A stretch of DNA of 64,000 nt from Molossus alvarezi (taxonomy: Eukaryota; Chordata; Mammalia; Chiroptera; Molossidae), in NCBI GenBank assembly GCA_037176705.1, contig CM073887.1, positions 23,377,501 through 23,441,500 on the forward strand. The letters run 5' to 3'. The stretch's first letter is position 1. Each line of letters begins with the position of its first letter. The notes below the pieces were generated by a model. It searched no databases, was not told the origin of the DNA, and was given only the letters and a program-made list of their open reading frames with translations. Both the position numbers and the translations under genes were made by a program. This document shows, piece by piece, positions 1 through 11,655 of the stretch.

Positions 1-159
1 TTGATTCCTCTAGTGATCATGAGCTCTGGTATTAATTTGCATACACAGTGCTTTAAAAATCAGCTCACAGTGCAACCTCCTATTGTGTTTTGAGTGGATG
101 ACTCATGACTACAAGTGCAATGGCAGCTACAGAGAAAAGCCAGCTGAGTTTGTTGTTGT

Positions 160-700
160 TGTCGTCAAATGATCTTGAATTGAAATGTTTTCCTTTGTAG
201 TTCTTGACTAGCCAGACATTCCGCTGCATCATTGTTGTAGTTTATGATGTCACGAAGGTGGTGGCCATCAATGTTGCAGCCCACAGACTGGGCAGTCCCC
301 AGGATCTTTTTAATGGTTCCAGAGAGTCCTCTAGCTAAAGATCGGTGCTACATCTGTAGGGCTTTGTCGACAATCTCATCAAAGGTGATATTTCCACTGT
401 GCTTAATGGTTTCTTTTCCTTCTTTTGGTCTCGTGGTGGTTCTTTGAGGGCTTTGATGATCAGGGCAGAGGCAGAAGTGTTACCTCTATCTGGGCCCGTC
501 TGTTCTGAATGGTCAGCTTCACTGTAGTTCTCAGACCCTTCCAGTCATCAGTTGCTTTGGGGACAGGCCCAGGGGGACAATCTTGAGGGCCAGGGCAGAC
601 GTGCCACCGACTTTCCCACTGGTGTACCTCTGGTATATGATTTGGATCTCGTTGGGGTCAAACTTCAGGGGCATGGTGGAGGCTGGTGTCCAATGAACCC
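160..700 (-). pseudogene. RPL12P: Processed pseudogene of ribosomal protein L12
   Basis: Read on the minus strand, the ATG lies at 672-674 and the following codons match the start of RPL12 (a 60S subunit protein of 165 residues), including a [13 protein letters not shown] N-terminus, a DWKGLR-type segment, RRAQ-like and [11 protein letters not shown] segments, and the C-terminal part with [21 protein letters not shown] and HH(L)RDI. The copy has no introns. It is dead: near 557 about 24 bases (roughly eight codons after the SPK motif) are missing in frame; near 405-425 two extra bases shift the frame in the lysine-rich segment; the codon at 348-350 is TAG; and the normal stop after the C-terminal serine is CAA (204-206). 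A 3'UTR-like stretch follows, ending in a (CAA)n tract near 150-165 that probably replaces the poly(A) tail. This is a typical L1-mobilised retrocopy. The family assignment is confident; the exact 5' boundary is not. Confidence 0.93.
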
Positions 701-708
701 GAATTCAG

Positions 709-795
709 GACAACTGAAGAAAGTTGCACCTAAGCCTCCTCCAAGCCGAAAGCTGAAAAACTCCTCGGAGTTTTTTAATGATGTACCCCCTCCAG
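709..795 (+). other. Candidate proline-rich exon or gene fragment, unidentified
   Basis: An open stretch beside the RPL12 retrocopy encodes a lysine/proline-rich peptide (core VAPKPPPSRKLKNSSEFF) that ends CCTCCAG followed by GTAAAG, a good 5' splice-site match. An AG at 707-708 could be the acceptor, giving 87 bases (29 codons). No polypyrimidine tract stands before that AG, and the retrocopy begins directly upstream, so an original acceptor may be lost. I do not recognise the protein. It could be a decayed exon, a fragment of another retrocopy, or chance. Confidence 0.2.
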
Positions 796-1451
796 GTAAA
801 GTGTCAAAATAGTTCTTCTATTTAATTTTTCTGGAATCCAGTGAAAATGTATCACCCAGTTTTTCTCCTCCCTCAAGTGAATAGACCATTGCTCAAGATC
901 TACTGCAACAAACCATCTGAAATCTTAGTTAAATAAAACCTGTTTCCCTAACCCAAAATGTAAAGTTAAACCCCAAATTTAAAAAGATTAACATTCAAAA
1001 TGGCTTACAGTGTTGCTCACCAAAGCTAGAATAAAGTCCAAGTGACCACAAGTCATTTATGTCATAAGGAAAACACACGGTGGCGTCACAGTGTTGCGGG
1101 GAGTCCAGTCGTGCTGTACATTGTGATTTTCCTGGCATGGCGAGTGTTCTCTGGGGGTGCCCGTCTCTCACGGGTGAAGTGGAGGCGAAGTCATTTCATA
1201 TCAAATGCGTGTTGTACTTATGAGAACTGTCCTGGGTTCTCAAAAAAGTCTACAAACATCCAGAAGTGGACAGTTTACTAAAACAATGACAAATCTGTGA
1301 GCCCTAAAATATGTGATTCCCCCAAAGCAAATGGAAAGCACTCATTAGTCCTGGAGGCTGAAGACCCCAGAACAGTTATCAAGAGCTCTATTAAAACTTG
1401 CTTTTTATGTAATTCCCCCGTAGGTCTTCTGAAACATGGAGGCTCGGGGCG
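796..1451. other. Unique non-coding sequence
   Basis: AT-rich sequence at first, then mixed composition. No gene, RNA or recognisable repeat was seen. Confidence 0.5.
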
Positions 1452-1665
1452 TAACTGGTGCTATCCGATACAGTAGCCACCAGCACCATGTGGCTATTTA
1501 AATTTAAGTCAGTTAAAGTTATATACAAATGTAAGAAGGCAATGCCTCAGTTGACTAGTCCCATTTCAAGTGCTCAGTTGCCACGAGTGGCCGGTGGCTG
1601 CCGTGTCAGATGTGCGACAGCAAACATTGTCATCATTGCAGCAGGTAGTATTGGACAGTGCCGAC
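1452..1665. mobile_element. hAT-Charlie-type non-autonomous DNA transposon (MER33-like)
   Basis: The element opens with GTGCTATCCGATACAGTAGCC and closes with a stretch containing GCCGGTGGCTGCCGTGT and GTATTGGACAGTGC. The interior carries the CACCATGTGGCTATTTAAATTT and CATTTCAAGTGCTCAGTTGCC blocks that are typical of a common mammalian hAT family whose two halves are near inverted repeats. No transposase is encoded. The exact subfamily name (MER33 or a relative) is from memory and should be treated as provisional. Confidence 0.6.
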
Positions 1666-4471
1666 TTGAGTGAAGGAGAAAAGAAATGCTTGTTGAGAAG
1701 TTGTAGTGTGACAGGCATCCTATTTGATCTGTATTTTTCCCATTTCACTGCGAAGAAGCTTAGCCTCAGAGAGCTCAAGTCACTTGTCCAAGTCATGAAA
1801 GTGGTGGCACAGGAAGGACATGAACCAATCTCTCTTGACTCCAGTCCCAGTGCCATTTCCAATACATGGCCCAGTGTTTGCTCACCCATTCATCCATCTA
1901 ACACATACTTTATAGAGTTACTGTATATTTTAATAATTAACTGCAGAAAAATAGGTGAAAACATATACTGAGAAAACTGGACTCTCTACTAACCGAGAAC
2001 CTATTGTTAGCAATGGGGACTATAAGGTTAGAAGGATGAATCCAGTTCCTGACTTATAGCCTCTGGGGGAATCAAACATTAAGTAGATAATCACACAATT
2101 AATTATCAGGCACACTTGTGATAAGTAGCAAAGGGGAAATTCCATTGGTTTTGGGAGAGGCTTCCAAATCCCATTAAATAACAACAAAAACAATAATAAT
2201 TAGCCATAAAGCCTTAGCTTTCAATACCCATGAAGTTCAAATTAGTAAGATAAATCTATGATACTGTTGGCCTCCTGACTGATGAGTCTCACTGTCATCT
2301 TTATGCCTGGTAAACAGAGAGATCTATTTCACTCAAGGTCACCCTGGGTTGGCGTGACCAACTGCAATTTCATCCTATTCTCTTTGGGTAGAAGTATTTT
2401 TGAAACAAAGAGCTGACATCAGCGAATTTGTCAACATTACAGAGCAGGAGCCTCATCCTCATAACTCTTCTCCCTCATTGGACCTTCCCAGCAGCAGCAG
2501 TTGACAGCAGATGAAGATGCCCTAGCATGGCTATTTCTCGACCACACTGTTGAGGGTGAGACAGTGGGGAAATCCTTCTTCTTGGCCATTTCTTTGTCAT
2601 TTTTAACAGGGTCAAACTCAAATATCTGTAAAAGGAGACTGAGAGCCAATATGCTCTACCATCACATTTAAAAGGCTAGGAAAAAAGTCAGAGCCACAAG
2701 TTTATCATTTTCAGTATTTTATTCCTTTTAACGCTAGTCTATTAGTTTCAATAAATGGACAACAGAATGTTCATTACACTGTAACTTGACATGCCTATTA
2801 TGCCAATGTGATTCGTTTTTGCAACATACTCATATACTGGTTATAGTTTATAGAAAAATTGATTTCACAGAATCAGAGAAATTAGAATTGGAAACATTCT
2901 ATTAGGTTACTGGATACTTCCCCTGAGACAAGTATAGAATTGATCCCTAGTTCACAGTGTATTATCTGATGCGTTTTTGTATCAGGTTTTGATAGGCTTA
3001 AACCTTTATTATAGGCTGGCAATATGTACCACTAAAAATTATACCAATCCATCTGAGAAATAAAACTCTAGAAAAATAAGCATTTGCTGAGGACTAATTT
3101 TACTTCGGTGGATTCATTTTTAATATACATACCAGTGTTTATAGCCTCTCATCTTATAAGAGGCAGGGTAGTAGCACGGATCATGGGTTGGCATTACAAT
3201 CAAATAGTGAATTTACATATCTTAAGTTGTGGAAATTTCCCCAGACATACTTTCCCATCAGGTTTCTACAAAATGTGGTAGGAATTTTTGATTCCCAAGA
3301 ATGGCTTATTTTCCGTGTAGAAAATTGAGACCTGAACCTCAAGCAAGTGCCTGCAATCAAACACTTGACTGTACTGACATTTTCTGCCTTTGGAGCAGTG
3401 TGTACTGAACCGTGACCCTGGAAGAGACATTTTCCAGGGGAACTGTGAACTGGAGGGCTGGGAGGCGGACACGGCAAGGCAGTGAACTGGTGTTAACATT
3501 CGTTCTCTGTCTCCTTTCTTCCTTGCAGTGACTCAGAGAGGCAAAATCTACACCCAATACAATCAAATACACTCCTGGCATCTCCCAGGTCAATGGGTGG
3601 GACCGCTTCTCTCTGCTTCAACACACTCTGCTCAGGCATTCTCTTCCCCGTTAAGACCATCCTTGAAGTTCATTTTCACCTGAATTCATTTATTAAAGAT
3701 GAGTTCTGTTAGGTTTCCCCTTCACTCCTTGCTCCTTCATGGAGATGGCAAATGGAGTGTTGGATGGGGGCTAATTTGGGGGAGCAGAAGGGGAGTCAAG
3801 GTTGTGTCTGGAGAAGGGCAGAGAGGGAAGCATAGACATGTAGAATTCAGTTAAAGAATGCCGGGTTCTGCTTCGTGGTCACATTCTCACATCCCTGTTC
3901 AAAAGCCCAGATGTAATTCCTGTTTGCTCGGAATGCAGCTGATGAGTATTACGTCTGGAGAGCATCCCAGAGAAGGCCTCATACATCTTTTATACACCTG
4001 CATGCTAAATGAGCAAGAACACCCAGGTGCTGAGTAAGACTTAGGAATGTGTTGTAAATTATGCACACGAGTAATTTGGTATGTCCAGAAAGTAGTGCTA
4101 TCAGCGGGACAGTTTTTCTAAACTCTCTAGAGTGTAGGAGGATGCTCACTGAAAGGCAATGAGACAGGGACAAGGTCTAATTGCTCAGCTCAGTGTCTCT
4201 GCTTCGACAGGTGCCAGTCACAGAGAAGGATGCTAGCCCACCAGGGACTGTTTTACCCCCTAAGTAAAAGCCGTAAAACTGTGCCAGGAGACTGAACAAG
4301 GCAGGGACCTTAACCTTGTTAACCCCTGGGTAGCAGCAGTAAAGACGGCTTTATCCGTGGGACCGGAGGCTGCGTCAAAGTGGAGATGGGGAAACAACTC
4401 TGGAGAAAGAGAGACAGGGAGCTGTGCTCTTGGGGTCAACAGAGTCTCCGTAGTGGTTGTTGGGTCTACCC
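1666..4471. other. Unique non-coding sequence
   Basis: No recognisable gene or interspersed repeat. ORFs here are up to about 130 codons, overlap on both strands and resemble no family I know. The only structured signal is the possible splice-flanked segment at 3529-3588, listed separately. Confidence 0.45.
3529..3588 (+). other. Possible non-coding exon (strong acceptor)
   Basis: The bases before 3529 form a textbook acceptor: a pyrimidine-rich run with TCCTTTCTTCCTTGCAG ending at 3528. Sixty bases later CTCCCAG is followed by GTCAAT, a weak donor. The enclosed sequence starts with TGA and gives no recognisable peptide, so if used it would more likely belong to a non-coding RNA or UTR. Without transcript data this may be fortuitous. 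Confidence 0.15.
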
Positions 4472-4610
4472 CTCGCTGCTACTCAAAGTGTGTTCCGTGG
4501 ATCAGCAGCATCGGCATGACCCGGGCCGGGCCTCACCGACCTGTTCAATCAGAATCTGTATTTTAACAAAACACCAGCTGATTTGTATGCTCATTAGAGT
4601 TCGAGGGCAC
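4472..4610 (+). mobile_element. MER5A-type hAT MITE
   Basis: CTACTCAAAGTGTG at the left, GGATCAGCAGCATCGGCATGACC, and then AATCAGAATCTGTATTTTAACAAAACACCAGCTGATT follow the order of the MER5A consensus. The central GC-rich part is shortened. It is a non-autonomous DNA-transposon relic with no coding capacity. Confidence 0.8.
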
Positions 4611-5934
4611 TAGTACATGCCACCAGCCTCCTAGTGGCTGTTCCACAGTAGTAGCCTGGACTCACTGAGAAGGGACACAGCTCTTTCAGCCCAGTAGTGC
4701 GTTGATCTCATCATCGTTTCAGCAAAAGCCGATGAACGATCATCTTCCCTGCAGAGTACACATTTCTTTTTTTTCTTTTGGCTTTTTATTGTCTGCCCCA
4801 TTGTTATTCCTTCCTAACTGCATGTAATTCTGGCCAAGCTGTCAACTAATAGGCTGGGCATGCCTGAGGACTGATGTGGAGAGAGAAGGCCTTTATTCTT
4901 CCGAGAATACAAGGAGCAGGGACAATGTTCACTTGGGATGGGCAGGGAGTATCTTGCTACCACATGTAAAAGGTATCTGTTTGAGAATGAAGCCAGAGGG
5001 GTCAGGCAGAGCGGAAAGGTAGAGACCAACCGTTTGAACACTCAGCCCAGCTGTACCCAGAGTCAGACAATCCCTTGGACTTCTGAGTTGAGTGAGCCAA
5101 TTCATTCACAACATAGCTTAAAGCAGCTTTAGGTTGGTTTCCTGTTCTTTGAAATTAAGAATGGTCCTGACCAATACGTTCCTGAAACTGCATTATCAGT
5201 TCTTCCAAACTTTTACATCTGGCTAAAGGGATAAATGCATTGTGAAGTTCATAACCTATAACTTGATGGCTGAGTGAAGTTGTGTGAGTATATGTGTAAG
5301 TAGAATCTGAGCACAATTAAATTTGAAGGTATAAAACTTTTAGGCATGTGTGTGTCCTGAACACTGGTTATAAGTAAAATTGCAGTAAGTTGTATTTATT
5401 TTCTAGATTTGGAGGCAATGAAATTGATATTGAAATTTATGCAAACTAATATGCAGATCAGCACGGCCTTGGTGCTTTAAAAAACAAAAGATAGTATTGT
5501 AGTACCATGTTTCAGTGGTGCTGATGCTTTGATGTCAGGAGACAAAGAGGGCAAGAATGCAGCTGAAACATGTTCCCTTGGAATACCCAATGCAAATGGG
5601 AAATGTATGGTTCTGTAAACTGTTTTAAAATAGAAAACAATCCCTCAATTTAATATAGCAGTTTAACCATTCATTAATGTACTCTGGGCAAACACTGCAA
5701 CTTTTCAGAAATAATGCCAACCTTAAATAAAATCTATAACCACAAAAGAAAATGTGTACTTTTACTTCTGCCAAATGTCAAAATTTAAATCTATAATTGT
5801 TCAAGTTGAAACACTGAAATCTGCCTCTCTTCAATGATCACTTGATACCCACTATTGAACATAGATTTTACTATTATGTATCTAATTCAAATTATGTAGA
5901 GTGTATGTATATATATATTTTTTTTAAATTATCA
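4611..5934. other. Unique non-coding sequence, AT-rich in second half
   Basis: No gene or clear repeat. From about 5200 onward the sequence is AT-rich, with a TA-rich stretch near 5905-5930. Confidence 0.45.
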
Positions 5935-6375
5935 GTTAGGATAGGTTAAGTTATGAATGAGAGAAGCTTAGAACGTAGTAGCTTAAATAATGTGAAATTT
6001 TCTTTCTTTCTTAAGCAAAAACAGTCAGGAGGCAGACAGTCCAGGGCTGGTATGGTGCCTCCATGGATACTGAGAACTAAAGATTTGTGGCTTTGAAAAG
6101 CTAGACTCCAGTCCTCTAGGTTCAAGATGGCTGCTTTGGCTCTAGACATTACATCCAGTCTCTCAGCAACAAGATGGATTTGCCACCTGTCTCTCAAGGA
6201 AACTTTCTGGAAGTCCTGTAAAGAAAATCTGCTTATATGTCACTGATCAGAACTTATGAGGGAGGCTGGGAAATATGGTCTTTTAGCTAGGAGGCCATAT
6301 GTCCAGAAAAAAAATTATTATTCTGTTAATTTGGGAGAGAAGCAAGAAAATGGGTACTTAGAAGGTGACTGTCAA
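5935..6375. mobile_element. Ancient interspersed repeat, probably LTR-derived
   Basis: The run starts GATAGGTTAAGTTATGAATG and includes CAGACAGTCCAGGGCTGGTATGGTGCC, TTCAAGATGGCTGCTTTGGC and GGGAGGCTGGGAAATATGG. These blocks recur in a class of old mammalian repeats also seen here at 20530-20890 and, in part, at 11656-12055. I cannot name the family with certainty. No coding potential remains. Confidence 0.5.
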
Positions 6376-6395
6376 ACTCAGCTCCAAATATTAAA

Positions 6396-6396
6396 T

Positions 6397-6443
<47 letters not shown>

Positions 6444-6446
6444 TAG
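6396..6446 (+). repeat. (GATA)n microsatellite
   Basis: About twelve uninterrupted ATAG/GATA tetranucleotides. It is a pure tract, so length variation between individuals is likely. Confidence 0.97.
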
Positions 6447-7613
6447 ATTGTGTGTCTCACCCAGAAGAATCTAGCTCTGGGAGAGCAAGGACATTATTTT
6501 GTTCATAACTGTATTCTTGAAGCTATTCTATGTTCATCTATGTTCATCTTTTCTGATATTCTTTCATTAGCTTAAGAACCCTGGTCAGCTGTGGAAAAGA
6601 ATGCAGAAACTGCATCCAGATTTGCTGAGAGTGTTGTGACCACCAAGAATGCCTGCAAGGGCCAGGCCATCTATGCCAGGCTTAAAGAATCCCCTCCAAC
6701 TATTAGCTTTTGACTAAAATGCTTTCAAATATATGGCTCCTGCAGCCAGCTTAAATCTCAATGCCCAAAGACCTTATTTACATTTATGCTTAAAAATGTT
6801 ATATTCTGAGTAAAGGTATGAACATTCTCTGCCCTGGTATTCCCCCCACCCCTACTTGGAGTTTCCTTGTGCAGTCATAAAATTTGCAGGTTGCTAGAGA
6901 GTCGCTAAAGGAATTATATGCAAATTCCAAGTTACGCTTAGTTGGTAGATTCTAATGAGCAAGTTGCTGGGAAATAGTATTTTTACTGTTCTTTAAAAAA
7001 CAAAATGGAAAAACAGGTCACGAGTTTTGTGCTGTCAGAGTAGAGGTGCAGTTCTGTGATATATTCATTGTCTTATTCATTGAAGAAGCAAAAGGGGCCT
7101 GGAGGAATGAGTGATAAGGACTTTCCAAGTTAAACACAAATGCAAGAAAGAAAAGCTTCAGCTTTGTCTTCATCTAGTTTCAACAATCTAAGCATGAGGA
7201 CAAGAAGACCAGAGTTCAATGACACCATGATTAACGATAGCTAAGACTATTGAGTAATGTACCAAGTAGCATCTAAAACTTTTGTCTTTAAAAAGATATC
7301 ACTGCAGCAAACTTCTTTTCTTGCCCACACAACACATTTCCTCATCAGTAATGGTGACAAGAGAGCAACTTGGTGGTTCTTTCAGGGAGAGGGCATTATG
7401 CAGCACCCCATGAAGATAAATCAGAATTTCAGGAATATAGTTTGCAAAGCCCCTTGATAACTCTTATACACTTTCCCTAGGACACAATCCCTCTTTCTTT
7501 CTACTTTCCTACTTGCAAATCAAGAATTACTGACTTATTGGAATGACCTACTTTGCTATTTAGTTTTTGTTTTGTTTAGCTATTTCCATGGCAAATGACC
7601 TGTTTTCAAAAAA
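6447..7613. other. Unique non-coding sequence
   Basis: AT-rich unique sequence. No gene or recognisable repeat was seen. Confidence 0.45.
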
Positions 7614-8100
7614 TGTTTTTAATTTTTTAATTACAATTGACATTCAATATTATATTAGTTTCAGGTGTGCAGCATAGTGGTTACACATTTATATAATGTA
7701 TGAAGTGATTCCCCCCAGTAAGCCTAGTCCTCCCCAACACATACATAGTTATACAATATTATTGACTATATTCCCTATCTGCATTTTATATCCCCACGAC
7801 AATTTTGTAACTGCCAAGTTTTACTTCTTAATCTCTTCATCTATTTCACCTATTTCCCAACTCATCTCCCCCTGGCAACTATCGGTTTGTTCTCTGTATA
7901 TATGAGTTTGTTTCTGTTTTGTTTGCTCATGTATTTTGTTTTTAGATTCCACATTTGCATGAAATTATATGGTATTTGTCTTTGACCTATTTCACTTAGC
8001 ATAATAATACCCTCTAAGTCCATCTATGTTGTCCCAAATGGTAAGATTTTACTCTTTTTTATGGCCAAGTAATATTCCATTGCGCATACACACACACACA

Positions 8101-8139
<39 letters not shown>

Positions 8140-8548
8140 CTTCTTTATCTAGTTGTCTACTGATGGACACTTAGGTTGCTTCCAAATCTAGGCTTTTGTA
8201 AATAATGCTGCAATGAACATAGGGGTGCATATATCTTTTTAAATGGGTGCTTTGGATTTCTTCAGATAAATACCCAGAAGTGGGATTGCTGGGTAGTTCT
8301 AATTTTAATTTTTTGAGGACTCTTCATCCTGTTTTCCAGAGTGGCTGCACAGATTTGCAATTCCACCAACAGTGCGCGAGGGTTATCTTTTTTTCACATC
8401 CTCACCAACAGTTGTTGCTTGTTGGATTTTTTTTTTGATGATGGCCATTCTGACAGGTGTGAAGTAATATCCCAGTATGGTTTTATTTGCATTTCTCTGA
8501 TGATTAGTGACAGTGAGCATCTTTTTATACGTCTATTGGTGAGAATGG
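7614..8548 (-). mobile_element. L1 LINE 3' end, 5'-truncated, antisense
   Basis: Read on the minus strand this is the last part of L1 ORF2 and its 3'UTR. Plus-strand landmarks are ATATTAGTTTCAGGTGTGCAGCATAGTGG near the tail, TTCTCTGTATATATGAGTTTG, AGTAATATTCCATTG, AATAATGCTGCAATGAACATAGGGGTGC and TTCTGACAGGTGTGAAGTAATAT. The ORF2 remnant is interrupted by stops and by a (CA)n tract, and the element stops about 0.9 kb from the tail, as expected of 5' truncation. It matches the L1MA/MB-age L1 shared by laurasiatherian mammals. I could not see a clear target duplication. Confidence 0.92.
8088..8138 (+). repeat. (CA)n microsatellite inside the L1
   Basis: About 25 CA dinucleotides with one G interruption at 8101. 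They lie where the L1 normally has TGTATATGTACCACATC (antisense), so the tract probably grew from a short TG/TA run in the element. Confidence 0.97.
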
Positions 8549-11039
8549 CCTACTTGTAAATAACATCTGGTAATTCTGTGCCTTTGTTTGGGTTTTCCCA
8601 GAATCAGAGTGTGAGTGTCTTGGGAGCTGGTATTTTGTTGGAGAGTGTTTCCAGGAAGCAGGAGTGAGCCAGTGGAGATTGAGACAGTGAAGAAGGAAAA
8701 GCCGAGAAATAAATGTATTATCAAGGTTACTCTGTGGGCAACAAGGACTTCCATGGGTGTAATTAATGCCTTTGGTTGTGTATTTTAACTAAAGATACAG
8801 TTTAAAATCAGCCATAACTCAAAGTTACTAAATGAAGGCTAATCTCACAATAGCTACCTTATTCATATATACTCATCAGTCATCTTCCTCAGATGTAATT
8901 TAAACCCTTGGATTCTCTTCTTTCTTTTCCTGCTGTTTAACTTTCAAATTTCTCTTCTATATGCTATCTTTACTCAAGGGTGGGGATGAAAAAGCAAGGC
9001 AGTGGAAAATAGAACCTGTCAAATATCGTCACTTGTTAGAAACTCTTCTAAAAGTCCTGATGGAATAGGAGACTGCGATTATTGCAAAAAATGAGATTTG
9101 GGAATGATGTGATTTTAATTTCTCTCCAAGAGATCCACAGGGATGCCAAGATTTAAGTGAATTCCTTTCCTCAACTTTTGTGTGCTTGCTCTAAAACTGA
9201 GTAGAAGTGTCCTGAAGATAAGACTCTTCTCTCTTCCATACTCCCGTTCATCGTCTTCCTTCTCCTTCTTCAGAAAAGCATTTGTCTTTTACACATCCCA
9301 GGTCATACATGATGCATTGCCCAGGTTGCAAAACCCGTGTGGCGCCAAGCAAAGGGACAAATGAGAAATATAGTACCTTTCTAAAGGACCCCGTCTTTTC
9401 CATAGTCCAGATATTGCCACAGAAACAGTCTCCGCTCAGGTAGATCTCTGTGGCTTTGGATAAGGCATAATGAAAGCTGACTCTTATTTCAGCGAAAGGC
9501 TGGGAGTATTATCTGTCTATCTGCAGTGGGCTGTTGTCATAGAGACATGTCTTAACATGTTTATTTAGATTAATAAATGAAGTCAGATATGTTCTGACAG
9601 AAAGTTAAGCCTGACTTGGCTGACTGCTTTGACAACAAAGACTGTTTATATGGCAGACATTTTTCATTAATGAGTGAGTTAAATGTATAGCTCCATAGTT
9701 GTATTAAAATATAAAGTGTGTGATAACATTAAAGCATGTGATAAACCATATTATATTGGAAACAGGTCTAATGAAATAAGCACAATTGAATTTTCTAACC
9801 CTTTATACGTGTATGAAACAAGGTGCCTGTAAGTATAAGAGTAAAATGTACGAATGATAGTCTTAATAAGTCTTGGTGGAGACTTTTTGATCTACTTCTC
9901 AGCGTTTAAGAAAGTAGATGGCTGACTGGGTAAAATTCTTCTGCAAGTTGGGTGGGCTTCAACTCTTTCCTTTGAATAAAACTGAAGGAAGATCTAATTG
10001 TGTTGTTAACTCTCGGATATTAAAAATAATTTCTGGTGATATATCACTTTGTTGTTTTTGACATAACAATCAGAATGAGTTCAAAGAAATGAATAGCACC
10101 TCAAAAACATACCTATTTACTTAGAATGCATGCCTATCTTTGTATTTATGTGAGCAAGGTAGCTCAGCAATGACCTTTTAGAACAAGAGGAAGTAGAAAT
10201 AGAATTATTGCTAGAGCCATCTTACTGTATCAAAAAGTAATCTTCGTTCATGGGGCATTGACTAATGGAAAAAAGAAGCATTATTTATCCCCTTGAAAGA
10301 TGCATTTTTAATAAAATTTAAACTTTATGTTTCATAATTACTTATTAAGACTTGGAATGTATTGATATTTTATTGGCAAGAAGTTGATATTAGTATAAAA
10401 TTCTGTGGATAAAATAGAATAAAGAGTTCAAAGAAAAAAGAAATGTAAAAATTGCAACTAAATATGATGAATAAATTTAATATTAATGATGTGTTGAGAG
10501 GGTACATTCATTTTAATAAGTTTTATTAGAGGCTACACAAGCTAAAGGAAACTAATAAGTGTATTAGTCCTTTGGAATAACATGTTTTTTGCTGCATGGG
10601 AAATAGGAGAGAGGTAGGATGCTGAGTACCTCTTGGGGATTCTGTCTGGTGACTGGTTTCATGAGATTGTGATTTGTAGTCTAGTCTTCCTTCGAATGTG
10701 ACTTGATATTCTGGATTATTATATAATAATATAGCATTATCATTATATATCATGATATATAATGTTATATTACATGTTGTTATTAATATTGGAACCATCC
10801 TTATGCCTTAACCTATAATAGACCTTCTCTGTTATTTCAGACCCTCACTCGTTTCAATCTGTGCCTTCTTAAATATATCTTCCTGTTTGAAGTTACCCCT
10901 GACAGGTATTTATTTTTCTTTTGTTGTTGTTCTTCTTCTTTTTTTTTTTTTTTCTTCATACCTTCACCTTTTTGACATGTATTTCTTGTGTGTGGGTTCC
11001 CACAACTACTACTTTAGTCAAAATTCTGTAAAAGCAGCT
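8549..11039. other. Unique AT-rich non-coding sequence
   Basis: No gene seen. A block at about 9480-9720 has several homeodomain-like TTAATGA/CATTAATG motifs and looks compositionally like a conserved element, but this is only an impression. A poly(T) run lies near 10938-10951. The perfect palindrome at 10741 is listed separately. Confidence 0.45.
10741..10764. repeat. Perfect 24-bp AT-rich palindrome
   Basis: The 24 bases starting CATTATATATCA are identical to their reverse complement, with no spacer. It sits in a wider AT-rich run (about 10715-10790) and could extrude as a small cruciform. Function unknown. Confidence 0.95.
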
Positions 11040-11655
11040 ATTTTGTTCATTCATTTGTTAATTCACTAACTATGTGTTTGCCAGGCACTGTGTCAGGTGT
11101 GAACAAAACAAGCATGGATGTAACCTCATGGAGTTGATCAACCTCAGGGGAGGTAGACAAACAATATAAAAGTAAATAATTATGCAAATAGATGATCGAA
11201 GAGCATAGTAGTACTGTGAATGAGAGGAGTTAATGACCAGAAGAAGGAGGGGGGTTACTTAATTTTAATTGGATAAACAGGGCAAACCGTTCTGAGGAGG
11301 TAAGAGTTAAGCTGAAATCAGAAGTAGGAGAAGCCACCCGCTATGATAACAATGAGGAAATAGTGTCCCAGTTAGTGGAAATAACATGTGGAATGGCCCA
11401 AAAACGAGGAGTCTGGCTCATTAGGAACAGTGAAAGGAGGTCACTGTGGCTGAGCACACGCGTGGGAAAGGGCGGTGGGGGGGGGGGGGTCAGACAGCAA
11501 GGGCCCAGACATGGTGGGGAGCTCGGATTTCCTTCCAAATGCCATGGAAATCCATTGAAAGACTTCTAGCCACTTTGATTTGTTTTTAAAAGATAACTCT
11601 GGCTGCTGTTTGAAGATTGGATTGGAGTCGAGCAAGATAGAAACAGAAATAATTT
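11040..11655 (-). mobile_element. L2 LINE fragment, antisense (part A)
   Basis: Starts with ATTCATTTGTTAATTCAC and TGTTTGCCAGGCACTGTGTCAGG, then CTCATGGAGTTGATCAACC, AGACAAACAATATAAAAGTAAATAA, GTTCTGAGGAGGTAAGAGTTAAGCTG and AGATAACTCTGGCTGCTG. This is the order of the antisense L2 3' region. The homology breaks off at about 11655 and resumes at 12056, so a later element has been inserted in the gap. Confidence 0.8.
11477..11489 (+). repeat. G13 homopolymer
   Basis: Thirteen consecutive G, preceded by GGGAAAGGGCGGT, so the plus strand has a G-quadruplex-prone tract. Confidence 0.95.

Noticed and set aside
160..700. Functional RPL12 gene
   Set aside because: Internal TAG, frameshift, 24-base deletion, lost stop and no introns.
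2330..2365. Nuclear-receptor inverted repeat AGGTCA...TGACC
   Set aside because: The half-sites are about 14 bases apart, too far for a standard inverted-repeat element; likely chance.
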